From Terrabacter aerolatus (GTDB taxonomy: Bacteria; Actinomycetota; Actinomycetes; Actinomycetales; Dermatophilaceae), in assembly GCF_007991735.1 (NCBI RefSeq), contig NZ_BJYX01000013.1:1-64000 (forward strand): a stretch of DNA of 64,000 bases, read 5' to 3'. Positions 19,579-29,783 of this stretch are shown one piece after another; within the stretch, counting starts at the first letter, position 1, and each line of letters starts with the position of its first letter. Both the position numbers and the translations under genes were made by a program. The notes beneath the pieces were generated by a model that had not been told where the DNA came from, searched no databases, and saw nothing but the letters and a program-made list of their open reading frames with translations.

Positions 19579-20966
19579 ACGGACGTCCCGACGCCGCCGC
19601 GGTGGAGGCAGCGCGCAACCTCGAGGAGATGAAGCGGATGCGCGAGATCGAGGAGGAGATCCTCGGCCGCGCCCCGGAGAACGACATCGGCCCGTCGCTC
19701 GAGCGCATCCGTGCGGTCATGGAGCTTGCCGGCGACCCCCAGCGCAACTACCCCTCGATCCATCTGACCGGCACCAACGGCAAGACCTCGACGAGCCGGA
19801 TGATCGACTCGATCCTCCGCGAGAGCGGTCTGTCGACCGGACGCTTCACCTCTCCACACCTGCACGACATCCGTGAGCGGATCACGCTGTCGGGCAAGCC
19901 GATCCCGCGCGAGAAGTTCATCGCCGCCTACGACGAGGTGGCCCCGCTCATCGAGCTCGTCGACGCCCGGTCGCTCGAGTCCGGCGGTCGGCGGATGAAC
20001 TTCTTCGAGGTGCTCGTCGCGCTCGCCTACGCCGCCTTCGCCGACGCACCCGTCGACGTCGCCGTCATCGAGGTCGGGCTCGGCGGCTCGTGGGACGCGA
20101 CGAACGTCGTCGACGCCCAGGTGGCCGTCGTGACACCCGTCGACCTCGACCACACCCAGATCCTCGGTGACGACGTCGTGTCGATCGCCGAGGAGAAGAG
20201 CGGCATCATCAAGGCCGACTCGGTCACCGTCTCCGGCGTCCAGGACGAGGACGTCGCACGCGTGCTGCTCGACCGGGTGGAGGAGGTCGGCGGCGCGCGG
20301 ATCGTCTTCGAGGGCAACGACTTCGGAGTCCTTGCCCGTGAGGTCGCCATCGGCGGCCAGCAGGTCTCGATCCGCGGCCTCGCCGGGGAGTACGCCGACC
20401 TCTTCCTGCCGCTCCACGGCGCCCACCAGGCGAGCAACCTCGCAACCGCCATCGCAGCCGTCGAGTCCTTCGTCGGCGGTGGCGAGCAGCGCATCGAGCC
20501 CGAGGTGCTCACGGCGGCCGTCGCCTCGATGACGTCGCCCGGGCGGCTCGAGGTCGTCCGGCGGTCACCGACCGTCCTCGTCGACGCGGCCCACAACCCG
20601 CACGGTGCCCGGTCCCTCGTGGCCGCCCTCGACGAGGCCTTCTCCTTCACGCGGCTCGTCGGGCTCGTCGGCATCGTCGCCGACAAGGACGCCACCGGGA
20701 TGCTGGAGGTGCTCGAGCCCGCGCTCGACCACATCGTCGTCACGCGCAGCTCGTCCCCGCGCGCGATGCGTCCGGACGACCTCGGCAAGCTCGCGGTCGA
20801 GCTCTTCGGCGAGTCGCGCGTGACCGTCGTCCGGGACCTGCCGGACGCGCTCGAGCAGGCCGTGACCCTGGCCGAGTCCGAGGGGATGGGCGGCGGGGTC
20901 GTGGCCACCGGCTCGGTCATCACCGCGGGCGAGGTCCGCATGCTGCTCGGCCTCACCGACGTCTGA
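19575..20966 (+). CDS. folC: Folylpolyglutamate synthase / dihydrofolate synthase
   Basis: FolC adds glutamate to dihydropteroate and to reduced folates, trapping them in the cell. The 463-residue Mur-ligase-type enzyme has the P-loop LTGTNGKTSTSRM near residue 64, the GRFTSPHL motif, EVGLGGSWDATNV, and the C-terminal-domain motif VDAAHNPHG. The first ~35 residues are a charged extension common in actinobacteria. It starts in an ATGA overlap with the GNAT gene. The next gene has its own TAGGCT box. Confidence 0.95.
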   Translation: MNGRPDAAAVEAARNLEEMKRMREIEEEILGRAPENDIGPSLERIRAVMELAGDPQRNYPSIHLTGTNGKTSTSRMIDSILRESGLSTGRFTSPHLHDIRERITLSGKPIPREKFIAAYDEVAPLIELVDARSLESGGRRMNFFEVLVALAYAAFADAPVDVAVIEVGLGGSWDATNVVDAQVAVVTPVDLDHTQILGDDVVSIAEEKSGIIKADSVTVSGVQDEDVARVLLDRVEEVGGARIVFEGNDFGVLAREVAIGGQQVSIRGLAGEYADLFLPLHGAHQASNLATAIAAVESFVGGGEQRIEPEVLTAAVASMTSPGRLEVVRRSPTVLVDAAHNPHGARSLVAALDEAFSFTRLVGLVGIVADKDATGMLEVLEPALDHIVVTRSSSPRAMRPDDLGKLAVELFGESRVTVVRDLPDALEQAVTLAESEGMGGGVVATGSVITAGEVRMLLGLTDV

Positions 20967-20991
20967 CCCGACCACCCCCTCGACCCCGATC

Positions 20992-21007
20992 TAGGCTGGC
21001 CCCCATG
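20992..21007 (+). promoter_or_regulatory. Leaderless promoter box and start of the L7/L12-like gene
   Basis: TAGGCT ends 7 nt before ATG 21005. Confidence 0.45.
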
Positions 21008-21451
21008 CCCCCCTTGGTGAAGCTCGTCCTCATCGTCATCGTCATCCTCGCGGCCGTCGTCCTCTGGGGTCGTGTCATGGGGCGCCGGGACCCCGACCGC
21101 GAGCTCGTCGGCCTCACCGACGGGGTGCGTGCCAGGGTGAGCCGCGAGATCAGCGCCGGGCACAAGATCAACGCCATCAAGATCTACCGGGAGGCCACCG
21201 GGGCGCCGCTGGCCGACGCCAAGCGTGCCGTCGACGGCTGGTTCGTCCCCGGCCAGGGCCCCGGGGTCCGTGACGCCGCGGCGTCCTACACCGAGGGGCG
21301 GCTCACCGACGAGGGCCGGGCACGCATCAGCCAGCTGATCCTCGCCGGGCGACGCGAGGACGCCATGACCCTCTACGCCGAGGCGACGGGGGCCAGTGGC
21401 TCCGAGGCGCGAGCCATCATCCGGACGTGGGACACGACCCAGGACTACTGA
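21005..21451 (+). CDS. Membrane-anchored protein with ribosomal L7/L12-like domains
   Basis: The 148-residue protein begins with a single transmembrane segment (residues ~4-22, VKLVLIVIVILAAVVLW). It is followed by two related helical modules: INAIKIYREATGAPLADAKRAVD near residue 53, and EDAMTLYAEATGASGSEARAI near residue 118. The first resembles the L7/L12 C-terminal fold (xxAIKxxRexTGxxLkEAKxxV). The hinge and N-terminal dimerisation domain of true L7/L12 are missing, so it is not a ribosomal stalk protein. It may bind proteins at the membrane; the function is unknown. Confidence 0.8.
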   Translation: MPPLVKLVLIVIVILAAVVLWGRVMGRRDPDRELVGLTDGVRARVSREISAGHKINAIKIYREATGAPLADAKRAVDGWFVPGQGPGVRDAAASYTEGRLTDEGRARISQLILAGRREDAMTLYAEATGASGSEARAIIRTWDTTQDY

Positions 21452-21515
21452 GCCACCAGCCGCCCACGACGGCACCGACCACCAGCAGCACGACAGCCGA
21501 GGCGACACCATCCCC

Positions 21516-21956
21516 ATGAGCCCGACCATCTTCTACGGCCAGACCGGCAAGTTCACCTTCCGCATGCTCGCGACGGTGCTCGGCGGCCAGTCCATCTGCA
21601 TCCTGCTCGGCGCCCTCGTGGCGCGGGCGATCGCGGCGGCCGACGAGGGCAGCAGGTCCGGCACGGCATACCTCGTCGTCGGCCTCGGCCTCGGTGCGCT
21701 CTGCATCGTGGCGGCAGGCCTGATGCGCCGCCCCTGGGGCGTGACCCTGGGCTGGGTCGTGCAGGCCCTGACGCTTCTCAGCGCCCTCGTCGTCCCGATG
21801 ATGTTCGTCGTCGGGTTGTTCTTCCTCGCCCTGTGGGTGACCTGCCTCGTCAAGGGGGCCAAGGTCGACGCCGAGATGGCCCGCCGCGAGGCCGCCGCGG
21901 GCACGGGTGAAGCGGGCGCCGGCGCCGGCGACGCGGCCGATAGGGTGGACGGGTGA
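21516..21956 (+). CDS. DUF4233 family membrane protein
   Basis: The 146-residue protein has about four hydrophobic segments and an Ala/Gly-rich acidic tail. It contains the family-like segments GKFTFRMLATVLGGQSI and GLMRRPWGVTLGWVVQ, with a conserved RPWG in the second cytoplasmic loop. DUF4233 proteins commonly sit between folC and ndk in actinobacteria, as here. Function unknown. The stop TGA is contained in the GTGA start of ndk. Confidence 0.85.
   Translation: MSPTIFYGQTGKFTFRMLATVLGGQSICILLGALVARAIAAADEGSRSGTAYLVVGLGLGALCIVAAGLMRRPWGVTLGWVVQALTLLSALVVPMMFVVGLFFLALWVTCLVKGAKVDAEMARREAAAGTGEAGAGAGDAADRVDG
21941..21955 (+). promoter_or_regulatory. Leaderless promoter box and start of ndk
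   Basis: TAGGGT ends 6 nt before GTG 21953, inside the 3' end of the DUF4233 gene. Confidence 0.5.
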
Positions 21957-22381
21957 GCATCGAACGATCCCTCGTCCTCGTCAAGCCCGACGGTTTCCAG
22001 CGCGGCCTCACCGGTGAGGTCCTGCGCCGCATCGAGGGCAAGGGCTACCGCCTCGTCGCCCTCGCGGTGCTGACGCCCACCCGCGAGCAGCTGGCCGCGC
22101 ACTACGCCGAGCACGAGGGCAAGCCGTTCTACGAGCCCCTCGTCGAGTTCATGAGCTCGGGTCCCGTCACGGCCGTCGTCGTCGAGGGCCAGGACTGCGT
22201 CAAGGGTTTCCGCAGCCTCGCCGGCGCCACCAACCCGACGGACGCCGCTCCCGGCACCATCCGCGGTGACCTCGGTCGCGACTGGGGGACCAAGGTCCAG
22301 CAGAACATCGTGCACGGATCGGACTCCCACGAGTCCGCCACACGCGAGATCGGCATCTGGTTCCCCGATCTCGAGGGCTGA
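21953..22381 (+). CDS. ndk: Nucleoside-diphosphate kinase
   Basis: Ndk transfers gamma-phosphate from ATP to nucleoside diphosphates through a phosphohistidine. The 142-residue protein has ERSLVLVKPDGFQRG, EFMSSGPVTAVVVEG, ATNPTDAAPGTIRGDLG and the active-site motif NIVHGSDS, with the catalytic His near residue 121. The length is typical. It can be read from both the upstream transcript (GTGA overlap) and its own TAGGGT box. Confidence 0.97.
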   Translation: MSIERSLVLVKPDGFQRGLTGEVLRRIEGKGYRLVALAVLTPTREQLAAHYAEHEGKPFYEPLVEFMSSGPVTAVVVEGQDCVKGFRSLAGATNPTDAAPGTIRGDLGRDWGTKVQQNIVHGSDSHESATREIGIWFPDLEG

Positions 22382-22387
22382 TCGGGG

Positions 22388-22399
22388 CACAATCCCTGC

Positions 22400-22402
<3 letters not shown>
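22388..22402 (+). promoter_or_regulatory. Possible leaderless promoter box and start of mreB
   Basis: CACAAT ends 6 nt before ATG 22400. It is a weaker match to TAnnnT but has the same spacing as the other leaderless starts. Confidence 0.35.
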
Positions 22403-23434
<1,032 letters not shown>

Positions 23435-23438
23435 CCGT

Positions 23439-24272
23439 ATGCAGCCCTCCGCCCCCCGCCGTCTCCTCGTCGTCCTCGCGTCGCTGACCCTCGCGATCCT
23501 CCTCGCCGACCTGGCGGGCTGGGCGGGAGCGGACCGGGTCCGTGACGTGGGCGGACTCGTGCTGGGTCCGGTTCAGCGTGCCCTGTCGGGGGCGCCGCAC
23601 GACGAGCTGGCGCGGGTCGAGGCCGAGAACGTCAGGCTGCGCACCCTCACGGCGGACCAGCAGCACCGCCTCGACGAGCTCGGCCGGGTCGAGGAGCTGC
23701 TCGGGTCCGCGTCCACGGTGGGTCGCAGGGTCATCCCGGCACGCGTCGTCGCCACCGACCTCAGCCCGCTCGGTGGCCGCAGCGTCACGATCGACGTCGG
23801 GTCGCGCGACGGCATCCGGACGGACTCGACCGTCGTGGCCGCCGACGGCCTCGTCGGTCGGGTCGTGGCCGTGTCGCCGTGGACGAGCGACGTCCAGGTC
23901 CTCGGCAGCGCGGACTCCGTGGTCGCTGTGCGCGTCGGGCCGGCCGGCGCCCTCGGCACCGTCTCGGCGCCGGCGCCCGGAGACTCGGAGTCGCGGCCCC
24001 GCGGCTCCCTCCGGCTCGAGCTCGTCGTCCCCTCCGCGCCCGTCGTCGGCGACCTCGTGCGCACCCTTGGCAGCATCGACGACACCCCGTATGCCGCGGG
24101 CCTCGTCGTGGGGACCGTGACCGCCGTCGACCCGGACCGCGGGCAGCAGACCCGCAGCGCCACGGTGCGCCCGGCGATCGACCCGGACGCCATCGACGTC
24201 GTCGCCGTCCTCGTGCCGACCGCACGCACGGCGCCACGGCAGGCCACGCCTGCGCGGGGGAGCGGTCGATGA
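23439..24272 (+). CDS. mreC: Rod-shape-determining protein MreC
   Basis: MreC links MreB to the periplasmic wall machinery and activates PBP2. The 277-residue protein has an N-terminal membrane anchor (residues ~8-26). A coiled coil follows (ELARVEAENVRLRTLTADQQ, ~50-80), then the beta-rich domain with PARVVATDLSPLGGRSVTIDVG and DGLVGRVV. The ATG at 23439 starts 4 nt after the mreB stop; the stop overlaps mreD as ATGA. Confidence 0.94.
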   Translation: MQPSAPRRLLVVLASLTLAILLADLAGWAGADRVRDVGGLVLGPVQRALSGAPHDELARVEAENVRLRTLTADQQHRLDELGRVEELLGSASTVGRRVIPARVVATDLSPLGGRSVTIDVGSRDGIRTDSTVVAADGLVGRVVAVSPWTSDVQVLGSADSVVAVRVGPAGALGTVSAPAPGDSESRPRGSLRLELVVPSAPVVGDLVRTLGSIDDTPYAAGLVVGTVTAVDPDRGQQTRSATVRPAIDPDAIDVVAVLVPTARTAPRQATPARGSGR

Positions 24273-24769
24273 GGCCGACGCTGCTCGGGGTGCTGCGGAC
24301 GGCATACGTCGTCGTCGCGGCGCTGCTCGTGGCGACCCTGCTCCCGCGACTGGGCGTGCCACCCCCGTGGGTGCCCGACCTCGTGCTCGTCGGCGTCGTC
24401 GCGACCGCGGTCCTCCGCGGCCCGGTGCACGGCGCACTCGTCGGGCTGCTCGCCGGCTGGGTCGTCGAGCTCGTGCCGCCGGCCGGCAACCCGATCGGGC
24501 TGACCGCGCTCGTGACGATGGTCGCCGGCCTCGTCGCGGGGCTCTTCCGTCGCACCTCCTCCAGGTCCCGGCTCCGGGCCCCGGCGGCCCTGCTGGCGGC
24601 GTCCGCCGTCGTCCTCGCCGGCCACCTCGGCTCGGCCGTAGTCGCCGACGGCAGCGTCGAGGTCGTCGACGGACTCTCGCGCCTGCTCGTGACGGTGGCC
24701 GTCGGGGGTCTGCTGCTCCCGGCCTTCCTGGCGCTCGACCGCGCCCTCGTGCGCCGGAGGCTCGGGTGA
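24269..24769 (+). CDS. mreD: Rod-shape-determining protein MreD
   Basis: The 166-residue integral membrane protein has about five hydrophobic segments. It has an MreD-like segment PDLVLVGVVATAVLRGPVHG followed by LLAGWVVELVPPAGNPIGLTAL. It is identified mainly by its position between mreC and mrdA with ATGA/GTGA overlaps, and by length and topology. It belongs to the elongation complex at the inner face of the membrane. Confidence 0.92.
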   Translation: MRPTLLGVLRTAYVVVAALLVATLLPRLGVPPPWVPDLVLVGVVATAVLRGPVHGALVGLLAGWVVELVPPAGNPIGLTALVTMVAGLVAGLFRRTSSRSRLRAPAALLAASAVVLAGHLGSAVVADGSVEVVDGLSRLLVTVAVGGLLLPAFLALDRALVRRRLG

Positions 24770-26772
24770 GGCCGCGCCCACGTCGCCGGAGGGTCGGTGT
24801 CGCCGGCGTCGTCCTCGTCCTGCTCGTGACGCTCTTCGGGCTGCTGCTCGGCCGGCTCGGCCAGCTCCAGCTCGTCCAGGGGCCGGAGCTCGCCCGCGCG
24901 GCCGTCACGCTCAACACCCGGACGGTCACCGAGCAGGCGCTGCGTGGCCGCATCCTCGACCGCACGGGTGCGCCCTTCGTCGACAACACCTTCGAGACCG
25001 TCGTCACCGTGCAGCGCTCGGTGCTCGTCGACGCGGCGGACGGCGGCCGCGACCTCGTCACGCGGGTCGCTGCGGCGCTCGGGCTGCCCTTCGAGCGGCT
25101 GTGGGGCAAGACGATGCTGTGCGGCACGGTGGATGCCCCCGCGGCCCCGGCGTGCTTCAACGGCTCGCCCTACGTACCGATCCCGGTCGCCACGGGTGTC
25201 GACGCGCGCCGGGCCCTGACCCTGCTCGAGCAGCCGGAGAAGTTCCCCGGGGTTGGGGTCGCCGCCCAGCCCGTGCGCTCCTACCCCCACCCCGACGGTG
25301 CCCTCGCTCCGCACCTGCTCGGCTGGGTGGCGCGAGCCGACGCCGCGGAGGTCACCGGGAGCGGGGGCCGCATCGGCGCCGAGGACGTCGTGGGCCGCTC
25401 GGGCCTCGAGGCGCAGTACGACGCCGTGCTCCGTGGCACCAACGGCGCGACCGTGGTCTCCATCGACCCGCGCGGGATCGTCACGGGCACGGTCGGGTCC
25501 ACCGCCCCGGTACCGGGCCGCGACGTCGTGACCCACCTCGACGCCCGCCTGCAGGCACGCACCGAGGCCGCGCTCGCCCGCGCCGTCGGCTCGGCCCGTG
25601 CGCAGAAGCTGCGCGCCGACACCGGCGCCGCCGTCGTCGTCGACGTGACGAACGGTGCCGTCGTCGCGGCCGCGAGCTACCCCTCCTACGACCCGTCCGT
25701 CTTCGCCGGCGGCATCAGCAGCGCCGACCTCGCGCGCCTCGACGACGAGCGGGCCGGCACCCCGCTGCGCTCGCGGCTCACGGCCGAGACCTTCCCGCCG
25801 GCGTCGACCTTCAAGGTCGTCTCGGTGCCGGCGGCGGTCAACGCGGGGGCCGACCTCAAGGGGACCTACGACTGCTCGCCGAACCTCTCGGTCGGCGGCC
25901 GCGTCTTCGACAACTACGAGTCCCGGGGCTACGGACCGATCGACCTCCACAAGACCCTCGTCATCTCGTGCGACACCGTCTTCTACCGCCTCGCGTATGC
26001 CGCCTGGCTCGCCCAGGGCGGTCTGGCCGCGCCCGTGACGACCCCCGACCCCTTCGTGTCGATGGCCAAGGCTTTCGGGCTCGGGCAGCGCACCGGGGTC
26101 GACCTGCCGGGTGAGGCCGCCGGGCGCGTCCCGGACCGCGCGTGGAAGCAGCAGTACTGGCTCGCGACCAAGGACGAGACGTGCCGGCGGGCGTCCTCCG
26201 GCTACCCCGAGGTCGCGCGCACCGACCCGGCCCGGGCCGCCTACCTCAAGGAGCTGGCGGTCGAGAACTGCTCCACCGGCTACCAGTACCGCGCGGGCGA
26301 CGCCGTCAACTTCTCGATCGGCCAGGGCGACACGGCCGTGACGATCCTGCAGATGGCCGGGGTCTACGCCGCGATCGCCAACGGCGGCACCCTGTGGCAG
26401 CCGCAGGTGGCCGCCGCGTACCGGTCCCCGGCGGGCACGACGACGATCCCGCCCCACCGCCTCGCCACGGTGCCCCTGCGAGCCGACGTCGCGGCATACG
26501 TCCGGTCGGCACTCGGCGACGTGACGCGTCCCGGCGGGTCGGCAGGCACCGCCTTCAAGGGCTTCCCGCAGGACCGCTACCCGGTCGCCGGCAAGACCGG
26601 CACCGGTGAGGTGTTCGGCAAGCAGGCGACGGCGTGGTTCGCCGGCTTCGGCCCCACGACGAAGCCGAAGTATGCCGTCGTGGTCGTCGTCGGGCAGGGC
26701 GGCTCCGGTTCGAAGGTGGCAGCCCCTGCCGTTCGCCAGATCTTCGATGCGATCCTTGCCCTGGGCCTCTAG
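24766..26772 (+). CDS. mrdA: Penicillin-binding protein 2 (elongation transpeptidase)
   Basis: This class B PBP cross-links peptidoglycan during elongation with RodA. The 668-residue protein starts at GTG 24766, overlapping the mreD stop. It has one N-terminal membrane anchor (residues ~10-30) and a dimerisation domain with RGRILDRTGAPFVDN. The transpeptidase domain has SxxK in PPASTFKVV (Ser near residue 346), an SxN-position motif SCDTVFY, and AGKTGTGEV (near residue 610). An insertion with two Cys (DETCRRASS...VENCSTGYQY, near residue 480) lies before the NFSIGQGD motif and is a possible disulfide. rodA, its usual partner, is 18 kb upstream. Confidence 0.95.
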   Translation: MRPRPRRRRVGVAGVVLVLLVTLFGLLLGRLGQLQLVQGPELARAAVTLNTRTVTEQALRGRILDRTGAPFVDNTFETVVTVQRSVLVDAADGGRDLVTRVAAALGLPFERLWGKTMLCGTVDAPAAPACFNGSPYVPIPVATGVDARRALTLLEQPEKFPGVGVAAQPVRSYPHPDGALAPHLLGWVARADAAEVTGSGGRIGAEDVVGRSGLEAQYDAVLRGTNGATVVSIDPRGIVTGTVGSTAPVPGRDVVTHLDARLQARTEAALARAVGSARAQKLRADTGAAVVVDVTNGAVVAAASYPSYDPSVFAGGISSADLARLDDERAGTPLRSRLTAETFPPASTFKVVSVPAAVNAGADLKGTYDCSPNLSVGGRVFDNYESRGYGPIDLHKTLVISCDTVFYRLAYAAWLAQGGLAAPVTTPDPFVSMAKAFGLGQRTGVDLPGEAAGRVPDRAWKQQYWLATKDETCRRASSGYPEVARTDPARAAYLKELAVENCSTGYQYRAGDAVNFSIGQGDTAVTILQMAGVYAAIANGGTLWQPQVAAAYRSPAGTTTIPPHRLATVPLRADVAAYVRSALGDVTRPGGSAGTAFKGFPQDRYPVAGKTGTGEVFGKQATAWFAGFGPTTKPKYAVVVVVGQGGSGSKVAAPAVRQIFDAILALGL

Positions 26773-26826
26773 CCCGCACGCACGCCCGCCGGCACCTGCG
26801 GCGAGGCCCGACCGAGAGGCGCCCTC

Positions 26827-27963
26827 GTGGACGACTACCTGAGGAGCGACGCCCCGGTCGTCGAGGCGCTCGACCGCGCATGGGACCGGAGCCGGCTCAG
26901 CCTGCGCACGCGCCTCGACCGGCTGCGCTCGCGGATCTTCCTCCTCGTCCAGTGCGCCGTCTCCGCGGGAGTCGCCTGGTGGCTCGCGACCGACGTCTTC
27001 GACCACCGGTCACCGTTCTTCGCGCCGGTCGTCGCCGTGGTCTGCCTCGGGATGTCCTACGGCCAGCGGCTGCGCCGGGTCTTCGAGGTCGCGGTCGGCG
27101 TCGCCGTCGGGGTGTTCACCGCCGACGTCTTCGTCCACGTCGCCGGCAGCGGCCCGTGGCAGATCTCCGCGGTCGTGCTCGTCTCCATGGGGATCGCGAC
27201 GCTCCTCGACGGCAGCGCGGTCATCGTCACGCAGTCGGCCGTGCAGGGGATCGTCATCGCCGCGCTCGTCGCGAGCCCGGGGCAGGCCTTCGGGCGCTGG
27301 ACCGACGCCCTCATCGGCGGGGCGATCGCCCTCGTCGCAGCGACCGTCGTCCCGCAGGCTCCGCTGCGCCGGCCCCGGGTCGCCGCCGCCGAGGCGGTGC
27401 GCAAGATCGGGGAGCTGCTGCGCCGGGCCGCTGCCAGCGCGCGCGACGACGACGTGGAGGGCGCGGCAGAGGTGCTCGCGTCGGCCCGTGGCACCGAGTC
27501 GCTCCTGCGGGACCTCCGGTCCGCCGCCGACGAGGGCCTCTCGGTCATCACGTCGTCGCCCTTCAAGCGGCACCACCGCGCCGGCGTGCGCAAGATGGTC
27601 GACCTCGTCGAGCCGCTCGACCGGGCCATGCGCAGCACGCGCGTGCTCGTGCGCCGGGTCACCGTCGCGGTCGGACGCGGCGAGGCGCTGCCGCCCGGCT
27701 ACGAGGCGCTCCTGCTCGAGCTGGCCGAGGCCACCGACATCATCGGACGTGCGCTGTCCGAGAACGCGTCGCCCGAGATCGGGAGACCGGCGCTCCTCGC
27801 GGTCGCCACGGCGACGGGCTCGGTGCCGCGCACGTCGAGCCTGGCGACCGAGACGGTGCTGGCGCAGGTCCGCTCGACGATCGTCGACCTGCTCCAGGTC
27901 ACGGGGCTCGACGTCGACCAGGCCATCGCGGCCCTCCCTCCGGAGAGCCCTCGCGGCCCCTGA
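26827..27963 (+). CDS. FUSC / aromatic acid exporter-like membrane protein
   Basis: The 378-residue protein has a half-size FUSC arrangement. Roughly five to six hydrophobic segments lie between residues ~38 and ~170 (VQCAVSAGVAWWLATDVF, FAPVVAVVCLGMSYGQRLRR). A soluble helical C-terminal half follows. The motif SPFFAPVVAVVCLGMSYG followed by RRVFEVAVGVAVGVF resembles the FUSC/ArAE core. Transport of aromatic or other organic anions is possible, but the substrate is unknown. It starts at GTG 26827, 54 nt after mrdA, with AGGCG-type weak ribosome-binding sequence. A strong stem-loop follows. Confidence 0.8.
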   Translation: MDDYLRSDAPVVEALDRAWDRSRLSLRTRLDRLRSRIFLLVQCAVSAGVAWWLATDVFDHRSPFFAPVVAVVCLGMSYGQRLRRVFEVAVGVAVGVFTADVFVHVAGSGPWQISAVVLVSMGIATLLDGSAVIVTQSAVQGIVIAALVASPGQAFGRWTDALIGGAIALVAATVVPQAPLRRPRVAAAEAVRKIGELLRRAAASARDDDVEGAAEVLASARGTESLLRDLRSAADEGLSVITSSPFKRHHRAGVRKMVDLVEPLDRAMRSTRVLVRRVTVAVGRGEALPPGYEALLLELAEATDIIGRALSENASPEIGRPALLAVATATGSVPRTSSLATETVLAQVRSTIVDLLQVTGLDVDQAIAALPPESPRGP

Positions 27964-28044
27964 CGGGTCGTCTGGGGCCGGGGCGCCCCCGGTGTCGTCG
28001 GGATCCGTACGTCCGCGGGGCCTCTCGACGGGGGAGCGGACGTG

Positions 28045-28078
28045 CGCAGGGCCGGGTCCTCGTGGACCCGGCCCTGCG
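28045..28078. terminator. Terminator between FUSC-like and symporter genes
   Basis: A perfect 15-bp stem (CGCAGGGCCGGGTCC and its complement) with a TCGT tetraloop lies between convergent genes. Confidence 0.8.
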
Positions 28079-28097
28079 TCCTACCTGCGTCGACGGG

Positions 28098-29783
28098 TCA
28101 GGCGGACGGCGTCGACTCGTGCGGTCCGACGGCGAGCTTCTCCACCCGGGGGTCACCCGCGTCGGCGAAGTAGTCGGCCGGGATCGTCTCGTCCTTGCCC
28201 TCCGGAGCCTTGGCGGCCCGCAGGACGAGGGTGAGCACCGCTGCGAGGATGACGTTGATCGCGAAGGCTGTCACGGCGATGTAGCCGAGCTGGCCGATGA
28301 CCGGGATGCTGGCCACCGAGCCGGCGAACGGGGACCCGTTCGACTTGTTCGTCACGTTGTAGGCGGCGACGGTGCCGTAGACCATGCCGACGGCCCAGCC
28401 CGCGAGCAGCGCCCACCGGTGGAACCAGCGCGTGTAGAGGTAGAACACCAGCGCGGGGAACGTCTGCAGGATCCAGATGCCGCCGAGGAGCTGGAAGTTG
28501 ATCGCGTTGCTCTTGTCGAGGGTCAGCACGAAGATCAGTGCGAAGCCCTTGACGACGAGCGAGGTGACCTTGCTGACCTTGGCCTCCTGCGCCGTCGTCG
28601 CGTCGGGCTTGATCCACGCCTTGTAGATGTTGCGCGTGAAGGTGTTGGCCGCGGCGATCGACATGATCGCCGCCGGCACGAGCGCGCCGATCGCGATGGC
28701 CGCGAAGGCGACTCCCGCGAACCACGCCGGGAACATGTCCTCGAAGAGCTGCGGGATGACGAGCTGCCCGTTGACCTTGCCGTCGAGGCCGACCGGCTTG
28801 GTGCCGGCGGCGATCGCGACCCACCCGAGGAGCGCCAGCAGGCCGAGGAGGAAGGAGTATGCCGGCAGGATCGAGGCGTTCTTGCGGATCGTGTTGCGGC
28901 TCTTGGCCGACAGCGTGGCCGTGACCGAGTGCGGGTACATGAACAGCGCCATCGCCGAACCGAGCGCCAGCGTCGCGTAGGCCCAGTAGGCGCCGGCACC
29001 GGGGATGAAGACGTTGGGCTTGCCGGTGGCCGCGTTGGTCGTCGTCTTCATCTTGTGCTCGGCCGCGTCGAAGACGTGGCCCCACCCGCCCACCTTCGAG
29101 GGGAGGTAGATGACCGCGACGATGATGACGATGTAGATGAGGATGTCCTTGACGAACGCGATGATCGCCGGCGCGCGCAGACCCGAGGTGTAGGTGTAGA
29201 GCGCCAGGACGAGGAAGGCGATGAAGAGGGGCAGGTCCTTGGCGACCCAGTTGCCGCCGCCACCGACGCCCGCGACCTCGAGGACGGCCTGGATGCCGAC
29301 GAGCTGGAGGGCGATGTAGGGCATCGTCGCGAGGAACCCGGTGACGGCCACGGCGAGGGACAGGCCACGCGAGCCGGACCGGCCGTGGACGAAGTCGGCG
29401 GGGGTGACGTAGCCGTGACGGTGCGAGACCGACCACAGGCGCGACATGAAGATGAAGATGATGGGGTAGAGGATGATCGTGTAGGGCACGGCGAAGAACC
29501 CGTTGACGGCGCCGAAGGCCCACATCGCGGCCGGCACGGCGACGAACGTGTAGGCCGTGTAGAGGTCGCCGCCGAGCAGGAACCACGTGATCCACGTGCC
29601 GAACGACCGGCCGCCGAGCCCCCACTCCTCGAGGCTCTCCATGCTCGCGGGCCGACGCCAGCGCGCCGCCCAGAAGCCGGCCGCCGCGACGACGACGAAG
29701 AAGAAGATGAGCACGGCGAGCGCGACGCCGTTGACGCCGCCGGTGTCGGCGGCCGGGGCGATGGCGAGGCTGCGGGCGGTCAT
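28098..29783 (-). CDS. Sodium:solute symporter (SSS family), monocarboxylate type
   Basis: The 561-residue protein has about 13 membrane segments. SSS-family motifs include LGGRSFGTWITWFLLGGDLYTAYTFVAVPAAMW, described here only by its first part LGGRSFGTWITW at residue ~50, and SAMALFMYPHSVTATLSAKS, with GALVPAAIMSIAAANTF later. The upstream DUF3311 gene overlaps by 4 nt. SSS + DUF3311 pairs resemble the MctP monocarboxylate transporter arrangement, so a small carboxylate such as acetate, lactate or pyruvate is a reasonable but unproven substrate. ATG 29783 is chosen because it overlaps the partner stop. Confidence 0.88.
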   Translation of the reverse strand: MTARSLAIAPAADTGGVNGVALAVLIFFFVVVAAAGFWAARWRRPASMESLEEWGLGGRSFGTWITWFLLGGDLYTAYTFVAVPAAMWAFGAVNGFFAVPYTIILYPIIFIFMSRLWSVSHRHGYVTPADFVHGRSGSRGLSLAVAVTGFLATMPYIALQLVGIQAVLEVAGVGGGGNWVAKDLPLFIAFLVLALYTYTSGLRAPAIIAFVKDILIYIVIIVAVIYLPSKVGGWGHVFDAAEHKMKTTTNAATGKPNVFIPGAGAYWAYATLALGSAMALFMYPHSVTATLSAKSRNTIRKNASILPAYSFLLGLLALLGWVAIAAGTKPVGLDGKVNGQLVIPQLFEDMFPAWFAGVAFAAIAIGALVPAAIMSIAAANTFTRNIYKAWIKPDATTAQEAKVSKVTSLVVKGFALIFVLTLDKSNAINFQLLGGIWILQTFPALVFYLYTRWFHRWALLAGWAVGMVYGTVAAYNVTNKSNGSPFAGSVASIPVIGQLGYIAVTAFAINVILAAVLTLVLRAAKAPEGKDETIPADYFADAGDPRVEKLAVGPHESTPSA

